Assembly (NCBI RefSeq): GCF_040054535.1
Contig: NC_090798.1
Location: 2,112,501 to 2,176,500 of the forward strand
Reading direction: 5' to 3'
Length of the DNA: 64,000 nt
DNA from: Antennarius striatus
Lineage: Eukaryota > Chordata > Actinopteri > Lophiiformes > Antennariidae
Numbering within the stretch: the first letter of the stretch is position 1; each line of letters starts with the position of its first letter. The notes under the pieces are model-generated. The model made no database searches. It was given only the letters and a program-made list of their open reading frames with translations, and had not been told where the DNA came from. Position numbers and translations under genes: made by a program. Shown here piece by piece: positions 41,631 to 53,829 of the stretch.

Positions 41631-42699
41631 TTAAAAACAGTGGAGGAACTCACTCATCAGCGCCGCTCTAATGGTCATTCTCTGTATCTGCTCCTCCATC
41701 TGCCTCTGCCTCTTCCTCCTCTCTCTCGCTCTCCTCACCCCGTCTTCCTCCAGACCCGACAGAGAGGTATCATCCATCGCTAGGTAACCGCATCCGTGCT
41801 CCTTCCTGTCCAGCATCTCCTCCAGCTTCCTGAGCAGCTCTCTGACCTGCGTCCCATCGCCTCTGCTCCGGTTATCCACCAGGTGGTATCTGCCCCCGCA
41901 CTTCTGGAGGAGTTTCTGGAGGGCGGGGCCGCTGGTGAGGAGTCTTTGCTCTATGGAGGTCAGGCCCAGCTCATCTCCACGGGTGAACAGCAGCATAGTG
42001 TGCCCCCACACTCCTTCTCCCAGGGGGTCCAGGTGCTCTTCGATCTCGCTGAGGTAGTCGTGGGTCACCGAGGCACAGGCGCGCACCACCAGCAGCACAG
42101 CGTGGGGTCCGGGAAGGCAGAGCGACATCCCCCGTAAGTTTTCTCTCCTCACCCAGTTTGGGGTGCTGTTGTGTGGGTAGTACCACTCCCACCCGGGGGT
42201 GTCCACCACCACCACCAGCGTTCTCCTGCTCACCACGCTTTGCTTCCTCACACACTCCTCCGTGGGCTTCCCGCTCTCAAAGCCTCCGGCGTCCTCTAGG
42301 ATCGTGTTGCCGGCCGAGCTCTTCCCCGCTCCCTTCCTGCCGAGGAGGACCAGTCTAAGCTCTGGGAGAGTCGGGGGCGCGCTGTGGGATGCAGGGGGGC
42401 GATGTGAGTCCATGGCGATCTGTAGACTCACATCTGCCAAGAGGGGGAGAAGAGTTTCCTCACTGCACCACACGGGACAATCTGGAAGTGAGAGAATAAC
42501 CAGTTATTTACCCCCAAAATGCTTGAAAATGGTAATAAATTACCATGAAATGACATAAAACTACATTTCCTGTCACGTACATGCTTATATTTTTCTCTTT
42601 ATATTAAATATATACAGAAAAACGTGAAAAAAGACACTCCACAACAAACTCACCACCATTCACGACGACTCTCCCACATCTCTGATGTCTCCTGTCCAT
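41631..42699 (-). CDS. GIMAP-like (AIG1 family) GTPase
   Basis: Two-exon model on the minus strand: 42699-42654 (ATG GAC AGG..., donor GTGAGT) and 42481-41631 (acceptor CACTTCCAG). The frame closes to 298 aa. An internal Met at residue 39 (MDSHRPP) would give a 260-aa form. The AIG1 G domain has G1 GRKGAGKS (63-70), G3 DTPG (109-112) and G4 TRGD (182-185), with the family segment PGPHAVLLVV and LGEGVWGHTMLLFT. A basic helical tail (RRARERRKRQRQMEEQ) follows. All motifs needed for GTP binding are present. GIMAP proteins act in lymphocyte survival and at intracellular membranes; the fish function is inferred. It is a tandem relative of the giant gene downstream, and both coding exons accept phase 1. 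Confidence 0.88.
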
Positions 42700-42749
42700 C
42701 ACCTCTCTGCACGCGTTCTTCTTATCCTCCCTCCTCTTCCTCTTTTTTT

Positions 42750-42776
42750 ACTTCCTGTATGCGTCGTACAGGAAGT
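42750..42776. promoter_or_regulatory. Palindromic ETS-type site upstream of the GIMAP-like gene
   Basis: ACTTCCTGTA and TACAGGAAGT form perfect 10-bp inverted arms separated by 7 bp. Each arm contains the ETS core GGAA in a CAGGAAGT context. It lies about 50 bp upstream of the ATG at 42699, so near the expected transcription start. Binding by ETS or PU.1 factors is an inference from the motif. Confidence 0.5.
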
Positions 42777-43287
42777 ATTTCTTCAGCATCGTTGTGAAAG
42801 AAAACGCAAAACCTGACGCTTAACCTGTCGTTAATTGTTGAAGCAGAAACTTCACACGTTCAGAGGAAGAAGAAGAAGAAGAAGAAGAAGAAGAAAGTCC
42901 TGCCGGGTCACGTGACCTACATGTGGTGGGGGTTTTTTTTTTCTGACATGCTCTCGCTCATGAGGAAGAGGAAGTTGAAGATGACACGGCGAGGTCTTTG
43001 TGACATATTAGCATGCAGATGTTTGCATGCATGTATACAACACACCAGGAAATACACATATCCATGCTAATGCACCAATGCAGGGCACATTACTGCACTT
43101 TATATATGCAAATATTGTAATAATTTACTTTTGTTTTGAGTCAATATTCACAATTGAGTTTATTTAGGAATTGAATTCTCGCATAAAATTCACTGGGAAA
43201 TTTAAACGTCACAGTAGCATTTAAATATAAGAACAGACAGAAACAGGGAAAATATACATTCAAGAAAATTAAGGTAAAAGGGAAAGG

Positions 43288-43288
<1 letters not shown>

Positions 43289-43379
<91 letters not shown>

Positions 43380-43381
43380 TT
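43289..43381. repeat. (TAA)n microsatellite
   Basis: About 30 trinucleotide units. On the reverse strand it reads as a poly-leucine frame, which is not a gene. Confidence 0.93.
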
Positions 43382-45531
43382 AACAATAGTAACAATAATA
43401 ACAATAGTTATAATAATAGTACCTAAGCATGGCAGGCATTAAGTTATAAATATGTGTGGCACTCTGTGGCCATACACAACAGCTGTTAAATAATCCCTGC
43501 CTCTTTTCATCTTAATTTAAGATTCCATTTTTCAGCATTATATTTCACAAAAATTCAGTAACACATTTAAAAGTGGCAGATATGTGTATGTATCCCTCAA
43601 AAATATGTTTACCATGTAAAAAAACATCATGTATTTCCATAGTAGGATAAACAGTACCTTAGTATGTTGTCATAGCTGCATGTACCCACATTATGGTGTG
43701 TTATAAATACCAAATGTTGAGGTTGGAGCAAATTTCCAAACGCTTTTGGTTTGGATGTATTTCTGTGCTGCTCTAACAGTCTGTGCTCTGTTAGAGGAAC
43801 CTGTATCCTTTCAGCATGATTGGATGCTGTCACTGTACTTTAGCTGTGTGGTGTGTGTGTATGTGTGTGTGTGTGTGTCCCTGGCTGCATGCATGGTACA
43901 ACATGTTCTCATGTTCAGTCACACACACACACACACATTAGATCATGACTTTTGTGATTCACCTTTTCCTTCTGCACCAGTCCGAGTTCATGAATACACG
44001 CCTCTGTTTAAGGGAAGGACTGAATCAGCCGTATTGATTTGGCATCTTTAACCCAAGCCGGGTGTGTGTTCGGCAAAGATGACCATGATGGATGTCTTCG
44101 CGTATGTGTGTGTGCTGGTTTTAGTAAACGTCAAATTAATGTCTTTTATTGGACTCCCTGCAGCAGCACTTTCTTCTCAATATAAGAATCCTTTTCATGA
44201 ATAAATAAATAAATAGCAGCCCTGCTGCCATCAAGGAGTTGTTTTATGTTTTTTTTTAATCTAACACGTGAATTTGCATCAGCATTTTCTGATCAATTTG
44301 TCCCTGAAATTAAACGTTCAATCAGGACCATAAGTGCTACTGGTGGAATTGGAAAAAACCCAGAAACATTTGGTGCAATTTTTTTCCCCACTTTAATTCT
44401 ATCCTGTGATGAAACATTTGGTTTGTTTTTCCAGCTTTGCTTCCAACTGGGAATCAGTTTAAAAAGCAAATGCTGCAAATCAATTCCAATTTCTTTTTTC
44501 ATTCTTTTAAGACAAGCTTATTTGGTAGAATCGAGGGGAATCGTATTTTTTCTGGTAGCGGTAAATAAATTATAAGAACATTTTGTCAGTTAACAATGTT
44601 GTAGCTCCACTTGATTTTCAATGATTGTGTCTTTTATTGTGTTTGGACTCATTTCTTGCTGTTTTCCACCTTTAAATACGTCGCTGTCGTTGTCTAAAAT
44701 ATAACGCAAAAGCGCTGTGTGTTATATGCAGGAACTGCTTATTGTAGTTCACTATGATAAGCAACAAAATTTTACAAAATTTATTGTTGGTTGAGTACAT
44801 TTTCAATCAAATCGACTGTGGAGTCGAGGAACTAAATAAATTCTTTCTGTTCCAGTCAAACAGGTGATTATTAGCGGCACGGCCGGGAAGCAGCGACTGA
44901 ATCAATAACAGAACTTCAATAACCGACTCTCTATTTAGAACCTAAATGGGGTGGGGGGGTCGGGGGGGGGGGGCAGGATATATCCCGTAAGCGTCTTATT
45001 AGTTTTGCCTCAGCGGGTCCGACCTGTGAAAAGATAACAGGAACCAAAACCAGAACTTCCAGTAAAAGCATCCCACCAGGAACCGTTTCACCATCTAAGG
45101 TGAGCAAACTCTCAGCATAGCGACCACGCCCGAGCCTGGCGACCTTTGACCTGGCACGTGACCAGGAACAGGAAGGAATGAATTCAATCCTGACTTGATC
45201 AATCCTGAATTAGGATAAAAGGTACAATATGGAAATGTGTTTAACTGCTTTTGTTCAATGTCTAAAGCTTCAATGTGATTAAAACATTCATCAACAGATC
45301 CAATGTGGTCACATTTTCAAACATAATCAGTTGCAGAAGTTTGACATTTGATTTGATGATGATTCTGGGAAATCGATGGATCCTCAGAACCCGTTTCAGT
45401 TTATCTTCTGTGTGTCGGTTCTGCAGCTACCGACAGTCGTTTTGTCTGCTGCGGGTCGAAGGGACATGACAGATTCCACATCCTGCTTCTAAGTCCAGCA
45501 GTTACTGAACGCTGTGTCTGCAAAGGCCTCA

Positions 45532-45547
45532 CACACACACACACACA

Positions 45548-45580
<33 letters not shown>
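45532..45580. repeat. (CA)n microsatellite in the f13a1 promoter
   Basis: An interrupted CA array ending about 30 bp before the TATA-like box of f13a1. Confidence 0.88.
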
Positions 45581-45581
<1 letters not shown>

Positions 45582-45611
45582 CACGGATAGCTCTTCCTTT
45601 CCCCTGAAGGG

Positions 45612-45690
45612 TATATAAGCAGAACCAGAAGTCTCCCCAGACGGAGCAGCAGCAGCAGATCGCCTCCACCCAGCAGCAGCTTCATCCGAG
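45612..45690 (+). promoter_or_regulatory. f13a1 core promoter and non-coding first exon
   Basis: A TATATAA box at 45612-45618 is followed by a likely 5' UTR exon starting near 45640. That exon ends at 45690 with donor GTGGGT. It pairs with the acceptor before 48037, where the first coding exon begins. The non-coding first exon is an inference from the signals. Confidence 0.6.
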
Positions 45691-47900
45691 GTGGGTCCAC
45701 ATTAAAACTGCATTTAAACATTTAAACTTTGGACATTGCATTAAACTTTTACTTTACAGGTGTGAGCTTTGCATTCATACGACAGATTCATGCATATTTA
45801 TGCCAGATGTGAAGATGCAACTGAATGTGATGATTCACCCGAGAACATTCCTCTGCTGTTGTGTAATCTGTTCAAGTAATTTGATGAAAAACTCTCATTA
45901 ACTCGAACAGAAACCCTTTGTACTTTATTGCATGAAACAAATGAGGAGTGGGATTTAACTAATGATTATTTATAGAAATGAAAAATGTACTTTTTTTTGT
46001 TGTTTTCATGATGCAGGTGTCACCATCGAAATATTACAGGAGAAGAACATTTGTAAAAAAGAAAGAAATTACTTCTATTTTTATATAAGTATAATAAACT
46101 GCTCATTCTGTATTGTTACCAAAGCTTTAATGAAGCTTTTTCTAAGTACTTCTAGCAGCAGACTCAGATTTAATAAGTTTACCCTGGAGGTTTTTGTCTT
46201 CTGACAGTTTTTGCCAAACTTGTGTTAAACACGTGTTTCCATGTGGGATTTTTCAGAGGAGGAAAAGTTGTGGTTAACAAATAGATGGTGTTGTGCCCCT
46301 CTTCCCTTTAGTAGTTCCATTTTTTTTCCTGCTCCATATTTTTATTCTTCAAGGTTTCAAAGGGAAATATTACAAAACCTCACTTTAGAACTGTTTAATA
46401 TCCACAACACAGTAAATGAGATCTTGTGTATGAAGAGTATTTGTACTTAAAAAACAAAAATGGGAAATTATTCAACTTAAATTAACAACAAAATGCATGA
46501 ATACCCATTTAGTGTGTGCAGCATAGAATGAATAACTTTTTATGGGGCTTCTCTTTATGCAAATCTTGTTGTAATCTCTTGTACTTGTGGTATTTTTGTG
46601 AAAAGTTGAGTCCAAACAGAAGCATTAGAATTAAAAACTGCAATATTTCTCTATGAAATGATGTTTTTATATAAAGTTGATTCTCCTTCTGCTTTTGGTT
46701 GCTTCCGATTGTCAGGCTCTCTTCCCTATCTACCCCGTTCCTCTGCATCCTTCTGCATCCTGCCATCTTCATTTCCTCTCTTACCACCAACCTTCCTCAT
46801 TTTCTCATTGGAATAACTTCATGAGTGTTTATTTAGGAGCGTGTTTCATCGCTTTGCAGCACGTCTGTCCATTTCTGCAGGACTGAAACACGTCCATCTG
46901 GAGGCCGGGGTGAAAACAGGGCTGTTACTGTGTTCAATCAAGACTCATGCAGCCAAACGTGGCCGTAACACACCCGCCTTACGTAACAGAGAGTTTCAGT
47001 GTCATGCAGGTGTTTGCACCCTGCTAACATGTATGAAAACAGCTTGTGTGTGTATTTCATGCTTAAATCAGCCTTTCCACACGCTTACGTAACGCCCGGC
47101 CTTCCTGACCTGTGGCGGTCGCTGCAGGCTGACCCCAGGTGGTCTGATGTCATTCGGCTCGCCACTCATGTCGGCTGGGTTTAATGGAACATTTGAGCAC
47201 AGCTTCACCTTTTCTGCAATTACCGTTGGAGATTTTATAAACATGCACCGCATCCTCTAGTCCTCTGTGATGTTTTTTTTTTGTTAAAATTTAATTATTG
47301 ATCATTAGTCGGATTCTTTTCCCTGCAGATAAATTAATTATTTTGTCAACATGGAATTGAGTAATTTTCCAGGAGATGCTTTATTGGCTTACGATTACAA
47401 TAAACCATCCAAAAATGAAATATATTCAATTTAGAAAAATAATTTTTTAAACATTTTTATATTTTTCCGTCATCACTAGAATGACATCATTGGTCTCAGT
47501 TTTTATGCAAAGTGAAATAGATTAAGAAGTGTTCAATTTATTTGATATTAATCAAATTACTTTTTCCAGCTAATATAAATTGTAATGTGTTTTTCTTTTA
47601 TTACAGTCATAGTTCCACACAGACGGAGATTCCACTGTGTTACTGGAAACGGTTAATAATCGAGATTAGGGCTCAGCTTGTGCTTCTGTCTCTTATCATT
47701 AAAAAAATGCAGTGTTTGAGAAAAGGAAATAAAGCAACAGACTAAAAATGACTTCACCAGAAAGTCACAGGAGGACAAGTAACAGCAAACTGTTGACCAA
47801 ACCACCAAACTCACATGGAAACCACTTCCCTCTGGGTGTTATCGCTCAAAATAGTTCACATTTTTATGCTGATTCAAATTTGAGAATCCAGTTGGGTAAC

Positions 47901-47966
47901 ACACACGCACACACAAACACACACGCACACACAAACACACAAACACACACACACACACACACACAG
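47901..47966. repeat. (CA)n microsatellite
   Basis: CA array with CG and AA interruptions in f13a1 intron 1. Confidence 0.88.
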
Positions 47967-48073
47967 ATGTAAAGCAGATGCATTCGGCTCTCCCAACATG
48001 CAGTAATGAAGTCCTCGTTGTTTCTTTTCCATCCAGTGTTGCAGCAGATCGTCCATCCTGAACCACCATCACC

Positions 48074-51000
48074 ATGTCTGACCAAGGTGCCAGCCTGATT
48101 CCATCCTCAGCTCCCCCTGCCCCATCTGGACCCCCACCCAAGGTGACAAACCACGGCCGCACCTCCGATCCGGTGGCCAACTCCAACTCTGACTCGTCGG
48201 ATCTGCTCGACTTTGAGCCGTTTTCTGCACCCGGACCCAGAGGGTTTCCACCTCTGACTGGTGAGGGACTCCCTGCAGCAGCAGGACATCAAACAGAAAA
48301 ACAGTTCTTTATTCATATTCATTATGAAATGAGTAATCATTCATCTTAATTTTCTTTGCATTTTAATTCAAATGAAAACATCCACTGAATTTTTCAGAGA
48401 GTTTCCACATGCAAAGACATTACAAAGGCAGCTAACAGTTTATTTGGTGTGCAGAAGGCCAGAATAGGATCTTATTTTGTCTTTTTAGGTGCAGATAAAC
48501 CCGCTTTAGTTGATGCCGCACATGAATGGCGTCCAAACGGGATAAGTTCTGCTCACTTTCTGCAGATTGTTGCTTCACCCTACCCTGTACTGCTGCCAAA
48601 GAGCTCCACAGAGAGAGATATGGAGATGCAACAGGAATATATGCATGAAATAGAGTTCAGCATCCTAATATCTACAGTAAATTGTTCCATTAGAAATTTC
48701 TGCAAAGCATAGATAAATCTGCATTAAAATATTTCTACAAAACTTGCAGGTTTTTAAGGCTTCCTTCTGTTTTTTCCTCCGTCCATCCAGAGTATCTGGA
48801 CATCTGGGAGGTGGACATGATGAGGAAACCGACTCAGACCAACAAGCAGCAGCACCACACCTCGCTCTTCAACTCTGACTACCTGATTGTTCGCCGAGGG
48901 CAAGAGTTTGAGGTCAAAGTCGTCTTCAATCGTCCCTACAAACAAGCAGAGGACAAGTTTGCTTTGGAGTTTGTCATCGGTGAGCCAAACCAACTGCAGA
49001 GATAGATCGATAGAAGCTCAGATGTTCTTAGATGTTCATAGATGGTGGTCAAACAGAGGTGTGAACTCTGCCCCGGCTCTTCTTTGGTCCAGGTTCCAGC
49101 CCCCAGTACAGCAAAGGGACCTACATTCCCGTCTTCCCCACCGAGGAGCGCCAGAGCTCCTGGAAGGGTTGCATCAAAAACACCCTCAACAACACCATCA
49201 CCATGGGCATCACTCCTGAGGCCAACTGCTTGGTGGGAAAGTATCACATGTACGTCGCCGTCATGACGCCCTTCGGTATTCGTAGGACTCGCCGGGATGA
49301 CGGCAGAAACCTCTACATCCTCTTCAATCCCTGGGTGTCAGGTTGGGTTTTTATTTTTAGGGATTCTGGGAAATATTTTTTGTCGTTGAGTGACCAAAAA
49401 AAAAAAAATCGGGTTTACTGATGCTCGCCACGTCCGTCAGATGACGCCGTGTTCCTGGATGACGAAAGCGAGAGGCAGGAGTGCGTGATGAACGAGATGG
49501 GGATCATCTACCACGGCGCCTACGACGACATCGCCGAGAGAAACTGGAACTACGGACAGGTAGAGAAAAGAAAAGACGAACTTTGAGCATTTCTCCAGAC
49601 TGAATTTTAAAAGTTTTGAATAATTTCTGTGTTTGTTTTTCTTAGTTTAACTACGGCGTCCTGGATGCCTGCCTGTACATCATGGACAGATCTCAAATGC
49701 CAATCACCAACAGAGGAGATCCCATCAAGGTGACCAGAAAGGCTTCTGCTATGGTGAGGAACTATTATTGGCATTTCACCCGGGGTGTACCCCGCCTGTA
49801 GCCAGCTGGCTGTCAGATCAGAATAAGGGATCTTCTTGGTTGTTCTTAAGCTGAATTCCCGCGACGACGACGGCGTCCTGGTGGGGAACTGGAGCGGCGA
49901 GTACACCTACGGCGTGGCGCCGACATCCTGGACCGGAAGCACAGAAATCCTGCTCACCTACGCCAGCAGCAAGATGCCCGTCTGCTACGCCCAGTGTTGG
50001 GTCTACGCCGCCGTCTTCAACACCTGTGAGACTTTTGTACTGGAATCTTTTATGAATCCCTTCCAAGAAAAAAGAAATAAATCATTTTGTTAAGGTCAAA
50101 ATTTGATGTGCGGAGGTGGAAAAAGGGTAGCTATGCCCTGATTTTTCTCATCCAGTAGGAATTGTGAGGTAACAATAATGACAAGACCTTCTTTCCTTTC
50201 AAGGTTGAAGAGACAAATCCTTTTTCAAACCTTGAAAGATTCCTTTTATGTCCGTCGTGTTTTGTCTCTCCAGTCCTGCGTTGTCTTGGCATTCCATCGC
50301 GGGTTGTTACCAACTACTTCTCCGCCCATGACAACGATGGAAACCTGAAGACCGACATTGTTCTCCATGACAACGGCCGGATCGATCGCGGTCGCACCAG
50401 AGACTCTATCTGGTAAGACGCGCGTCTTCCATCGCAGGCAGGAGCTGTCGGCGTATCGGTCTGGATCCGCAAGGAAATATCTCGTTTTGGAAACACAAAA
50501 TGTGAAGTTTTACTACATTCATTGCGCTTCAAAGATGTGATGTATTGTAAATGTCAGTGTTTGTGTGTCCGTCTGTTCGTCCACCAAATATCTTCACAAC
50601 CGTTGAAGATAAAAAGACGAAGCAAAAGGCGTTCTATTCAGGGAGGCAAGGGGATGAACATTAGATCACAACCTTGACCTTGAAAAACCAAGTCAAGGTC
50701 AAATTTTCCACTTTTAGTACCTTTTTAGGTACACATCTCGCAAACCTGATGAGATATAATCACGATATAAAAAGCGACATTTTAATGGCACAAAAATGTC
50801 GCGGGATGTTTCAGTCTATAGCTGCCTTGTTTAATTTGTGTTGTTGTCAGGAACTATCACTGCTGGAACGAGTGCTACATGTCCAGACCCGACCTCCCAG
50901 CCGGCTTTGGAGGCTGGCAGGTTGTGGATGCGACTCCACAGGAGACCAGCGATGGTAAATTATATTTATAATAACAAGTCGGGATTAAAATGAGTAAAAA

Positions 51001-52477
51001 TGGACTGTTTGCACATTTAATCTCTTGCACCGCTATCCATGAAGGCATGTATAGATGTGGTCCTGCATCGGTCCAGGCCATCAAACATGGACAGACGTGC
51101 TTCCCGTTCGATGCTGCCTTTGTGTTTGCAGAGGTGAGTCTTGACACTATAAAATCTACGTCTGCTTCAATTTAATTGACGATTTGAAAGTCACGCAGCT
51201 TCCTCGGGTCAGACGTGAGTTGTGTTGTTCGTAATCCCACCGGTGTTTCCTCCAGGTCAACAGCGACGTGGTGTTTTACTCTCGCAGCAAAGACGGAACC
51301 ATGGAGCCGGTAAAAGTCAACCAGACTCACGTCGGTCGTTTGGTTTTGACCAAATCTCCAGGAGACGAGACCCGCCGTGACATCACCGATCAATACAAGT
51401 TCCCTGAAGGTCAGACGCGACTTCCGCACATCGTTTTGTGAGATCTTTGCAACACGTAATCGGATTTATTCCCCCATTTCCAGGCACTAAAGAGGAGCGG
51501 ACTGTTTTGGAGAAAGCAGAGGAGTACGGCTGCAAGAGAGAGAAGTCCAACCCCCCCGAGGCCGACGTGGACCTGGTTCTGCCCTCTCTGGAGGTCAGAG
51601 TGGGCGACGACTTTGAGTTGAGCCTGGAGTTCGTGAACCGCAGCAATCAGCGTCGCACCGTGGACGCCTACATCAGCGGCAGCGTGGTGTATTACACCGG
51701 CGTCACCAGCTCGGAGTTCCTCTTCAGGGACCCCACAGTGAAGATTGGCCCCAACGAAGGTGAGTAAGGGGTTAAATTCTCATCAGAATCACATGAAACC
51801 CGAATTTTCTTCATAATATTCAGTTTTGGGTTACAAAAGGATAAATATCTGTGGGTTTTTTTGTCTGTAGGTGTGAAGGAGGTGGTGGACGTGGAGTCAA
51901 GGAACTACATGAAGAAGCTGGTGGAACAGTCCAACCTCCACTTCATCGTCACGGGGAAAGTCAAAGAAACCGGCCAGATTGTCACCGCCATGAAAGTCGT
52001 CACCTTGCATAATCCCAAAATCAGCGTCACGGTGTGGAATCACGGCCAACACCATCAAGATAATTTCTACTTTCTATTTATTTTGCCTTATGATGCGGAA
52101 AATGCTTTTTTTTTTTTGCGTTCTGCAGGTGGCAGGTAGCAACAAAGTGAATGAAGAGATGGTGGCGACTGTTGAGTTCACCAACCCCTTCAACTTCCGC
52201 CTGGAGGGAGTTTATATTCGCATGGAAGGACCCGGAATCATGCTGCCCAAGTTCAAGTATTACAGGTGAGATCAGCACAAAGGAGGAGAACAAGAACAAG
52301 CATCCATCTGGATTCTAACGCTCGCTTGGTTTCAGTCTCATCCCAGGAGGCTCGTCCCTGACCTGGACAGAGTTTTTCACCCCGGAGAGAGCCGGCAGCA
52401 CCCGGATGATCGTTACTCTGGATTGTCCCGCCCTCCGGCAGGTCCACGGCCAGGCGCCGCTCGTGATCAACCCCTGA
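48074..52477 (+). CDS. f13a1: Coagulation factor XIII A chain-type transglutaminase
   Basis: Fourteen coding exons close in frame to 742 aa (human F13A1 is 732): 48074-48260, 48791-48979, 49093-49341, 49441-49559, 49646-49753, 49851-50025, 50274-50412, 50851-50954, 51045-51133, 51256-51409, 51484-51759, 51871-52031, 52129-52265 and 52336-52477. Domain order is an activation peptide with a thrombin-like site GPR|GF (Arg56-Gly57), a beta-sandwich, the catalytic core and two beta-barrels. The triad is Cys333 (YAQCWV), His392 (NYHCWNE) and Asp415 (VVDATPQE). Its spacing of 59 and 23 residues equals human Cys314/His373/Asp396. After thrombin cleavage the family cross-links fibrin through Gln-Lys isopeptide bonds. 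There is no signal peptide, as in the human protein. Odd points are Ala in place of Gly before the QCW motif and a weak acceptor before 51045. Teleosts can carry more than one f13a1, so the paralogue letter is not assigned. Confidence 0.94.
49770..49815. repeat. Fragment of a dispersed teleost repeat
   Basis: A short GGGGTGTACCCCGCCT...CAGCTGG stretch in an f13a1 intron resembles part of the repeat seen around 53830-54575. It is too short for firm classification. Confidence 0.4.
50674..50702. promoter_or_regulatory. Inverted TCAAGGTCA nuclear-receptor-like half-sites
   Basis: TTGACCTTGA and TCAAGGTCAA form perfect 10-bp inverted arms around a 9-nt spacer in an f13a1 intron. Each arm matches the extended half-site TCAAGGTCA used by NR5A and ERR-type receptors. 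It may simply be part of a dispersed repeat. Confidence 0.3.
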
Positions 52478-52584
52478 ACGTCACTGCAGGGTCACTGATG
52501 ACCATCGTCATCCAGCTTACTCACACTTCAACCCCAATATAGAAATATAACTATTACGTATGTAGGTTTTATACAGTTTGACAG

Positions 52585-52590
52585 ATTAAA
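52585..52590 (+). terminator. Putative poly(A) signal of f13a1
   Basis: ATTAAA about 108 bp past the stop codon. Confidence 0.45.
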
Positions 52591-53829
52591 GCTTCACAAT
52601 TTATATACAGATCTGGACTTTTTGAGTGTAACTTTAAATGACAATCAACAATATTTTGTACACAAAAATATTTTTTAGTATTTTTGTACAAAATAATAAA
52701 CTGAATTCATATTCAGAATCTATAATTACGCATAAAATAAAACAGAATTTAACTTTAAATGAAAGTAAGTATGGGACTCTCGTTTTAAAGATGTAATGAT
52801 CGGTTGTGACCACCAGAGGGCAGGATTTCTTCCAGTAGATTGATATTACAGTACTACTGTGATGACGTCAATGGATGAACATAAAATGAATATAAAAGGG
52901 AATCACCAGCTTCTGTTTGATCATAATAAATTCATCAATTCCTTCCGATATTTTCAGACATTGTGAATAATGGACTGGTATGAACATTTCATGTCAGTAA
53001 AATTAACAAACAGGATTTCAAAACGTTTTTTTTGTAAGGCTTAGAAAGACTTTTGGCTGTTATAATTTGATATTTAATTTGATAATGATTAGATTATTAG
53101 AATGTAAGCTGATGAAGCTACCTTCTTATCACCTGATTATAAGAGACAAACATCTGAATCATTATTTTCAATATGTCCGATTGTTTTTTTCTACTTTCCT
53201 GAACACCCACATTCATCCACTGACAAATTACAGGCTTCACTTTCTCTTTCTAGATGTACTCCACTGTGTAACTGCAGCCATTAAACCAGAGGAATCATGT
53301 TTGTACTCTCATTCCACTCGCTTTTGTCCATCTATGATAATAATAATAATCTGATTTTTCACAGTTTCATTTGTAGAAGAACAAATAAAAACAAATAAAT
53401 CAAATAAAAACGTTCTCTGAACTGTAAGTCTGGATTCGTGTGAGTCAGTCGTGAAAGTCCAAACACACATCATGACAAATCACTTTACAGATTCTGTTAT
53501 AACTTACAATTAGTGATTGCACCTTTAATTTATTCATAGATTTTCCTCAGAAATTACCTGAATACTTAACTTATAATGCAGAATCTAATTTGAAGGTTAT
53601 AATCTTATAATTTTAATCCATGGTAGAGACTTTGAGCAAAAACCTGAGAGGTTGAAACTGAATTGTCGCTCATAAAGAGGTTCTTTAGAATTGTGTTGTA
53701 ATATTTCCATCTGTGCTGACGTATGAAAATGTGTAAGAAGTAACAGTTGTCAAGACGCATTGATGGGTTGATGACTCTTCCTGTGGGTGGTGGGTATCGC
53801 TGTTGTGTCACAGCAAGAAGGTTCTGGAT

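Larger units (their letters stand above)
42700..45600. other. Divergent intergenic region between gimap-like gene and f13a1
   Basis: No gene is visible in this 2.9 kb. It contains the putative promoter of the GIMAP-like gene, a (GAA)n run at 42866-42894, a (TAA)n array, short TG/CA runs near 43850-43940, a poly-G patch near 44950 and a (CA)n array just before the f13a1 TATA box. Confidence 0.6.

Noticed and set aside
43141-43404. Poly-leucine open frame on the minus strand
   Set aside because: Produced by the (TAA)n microsatellite.
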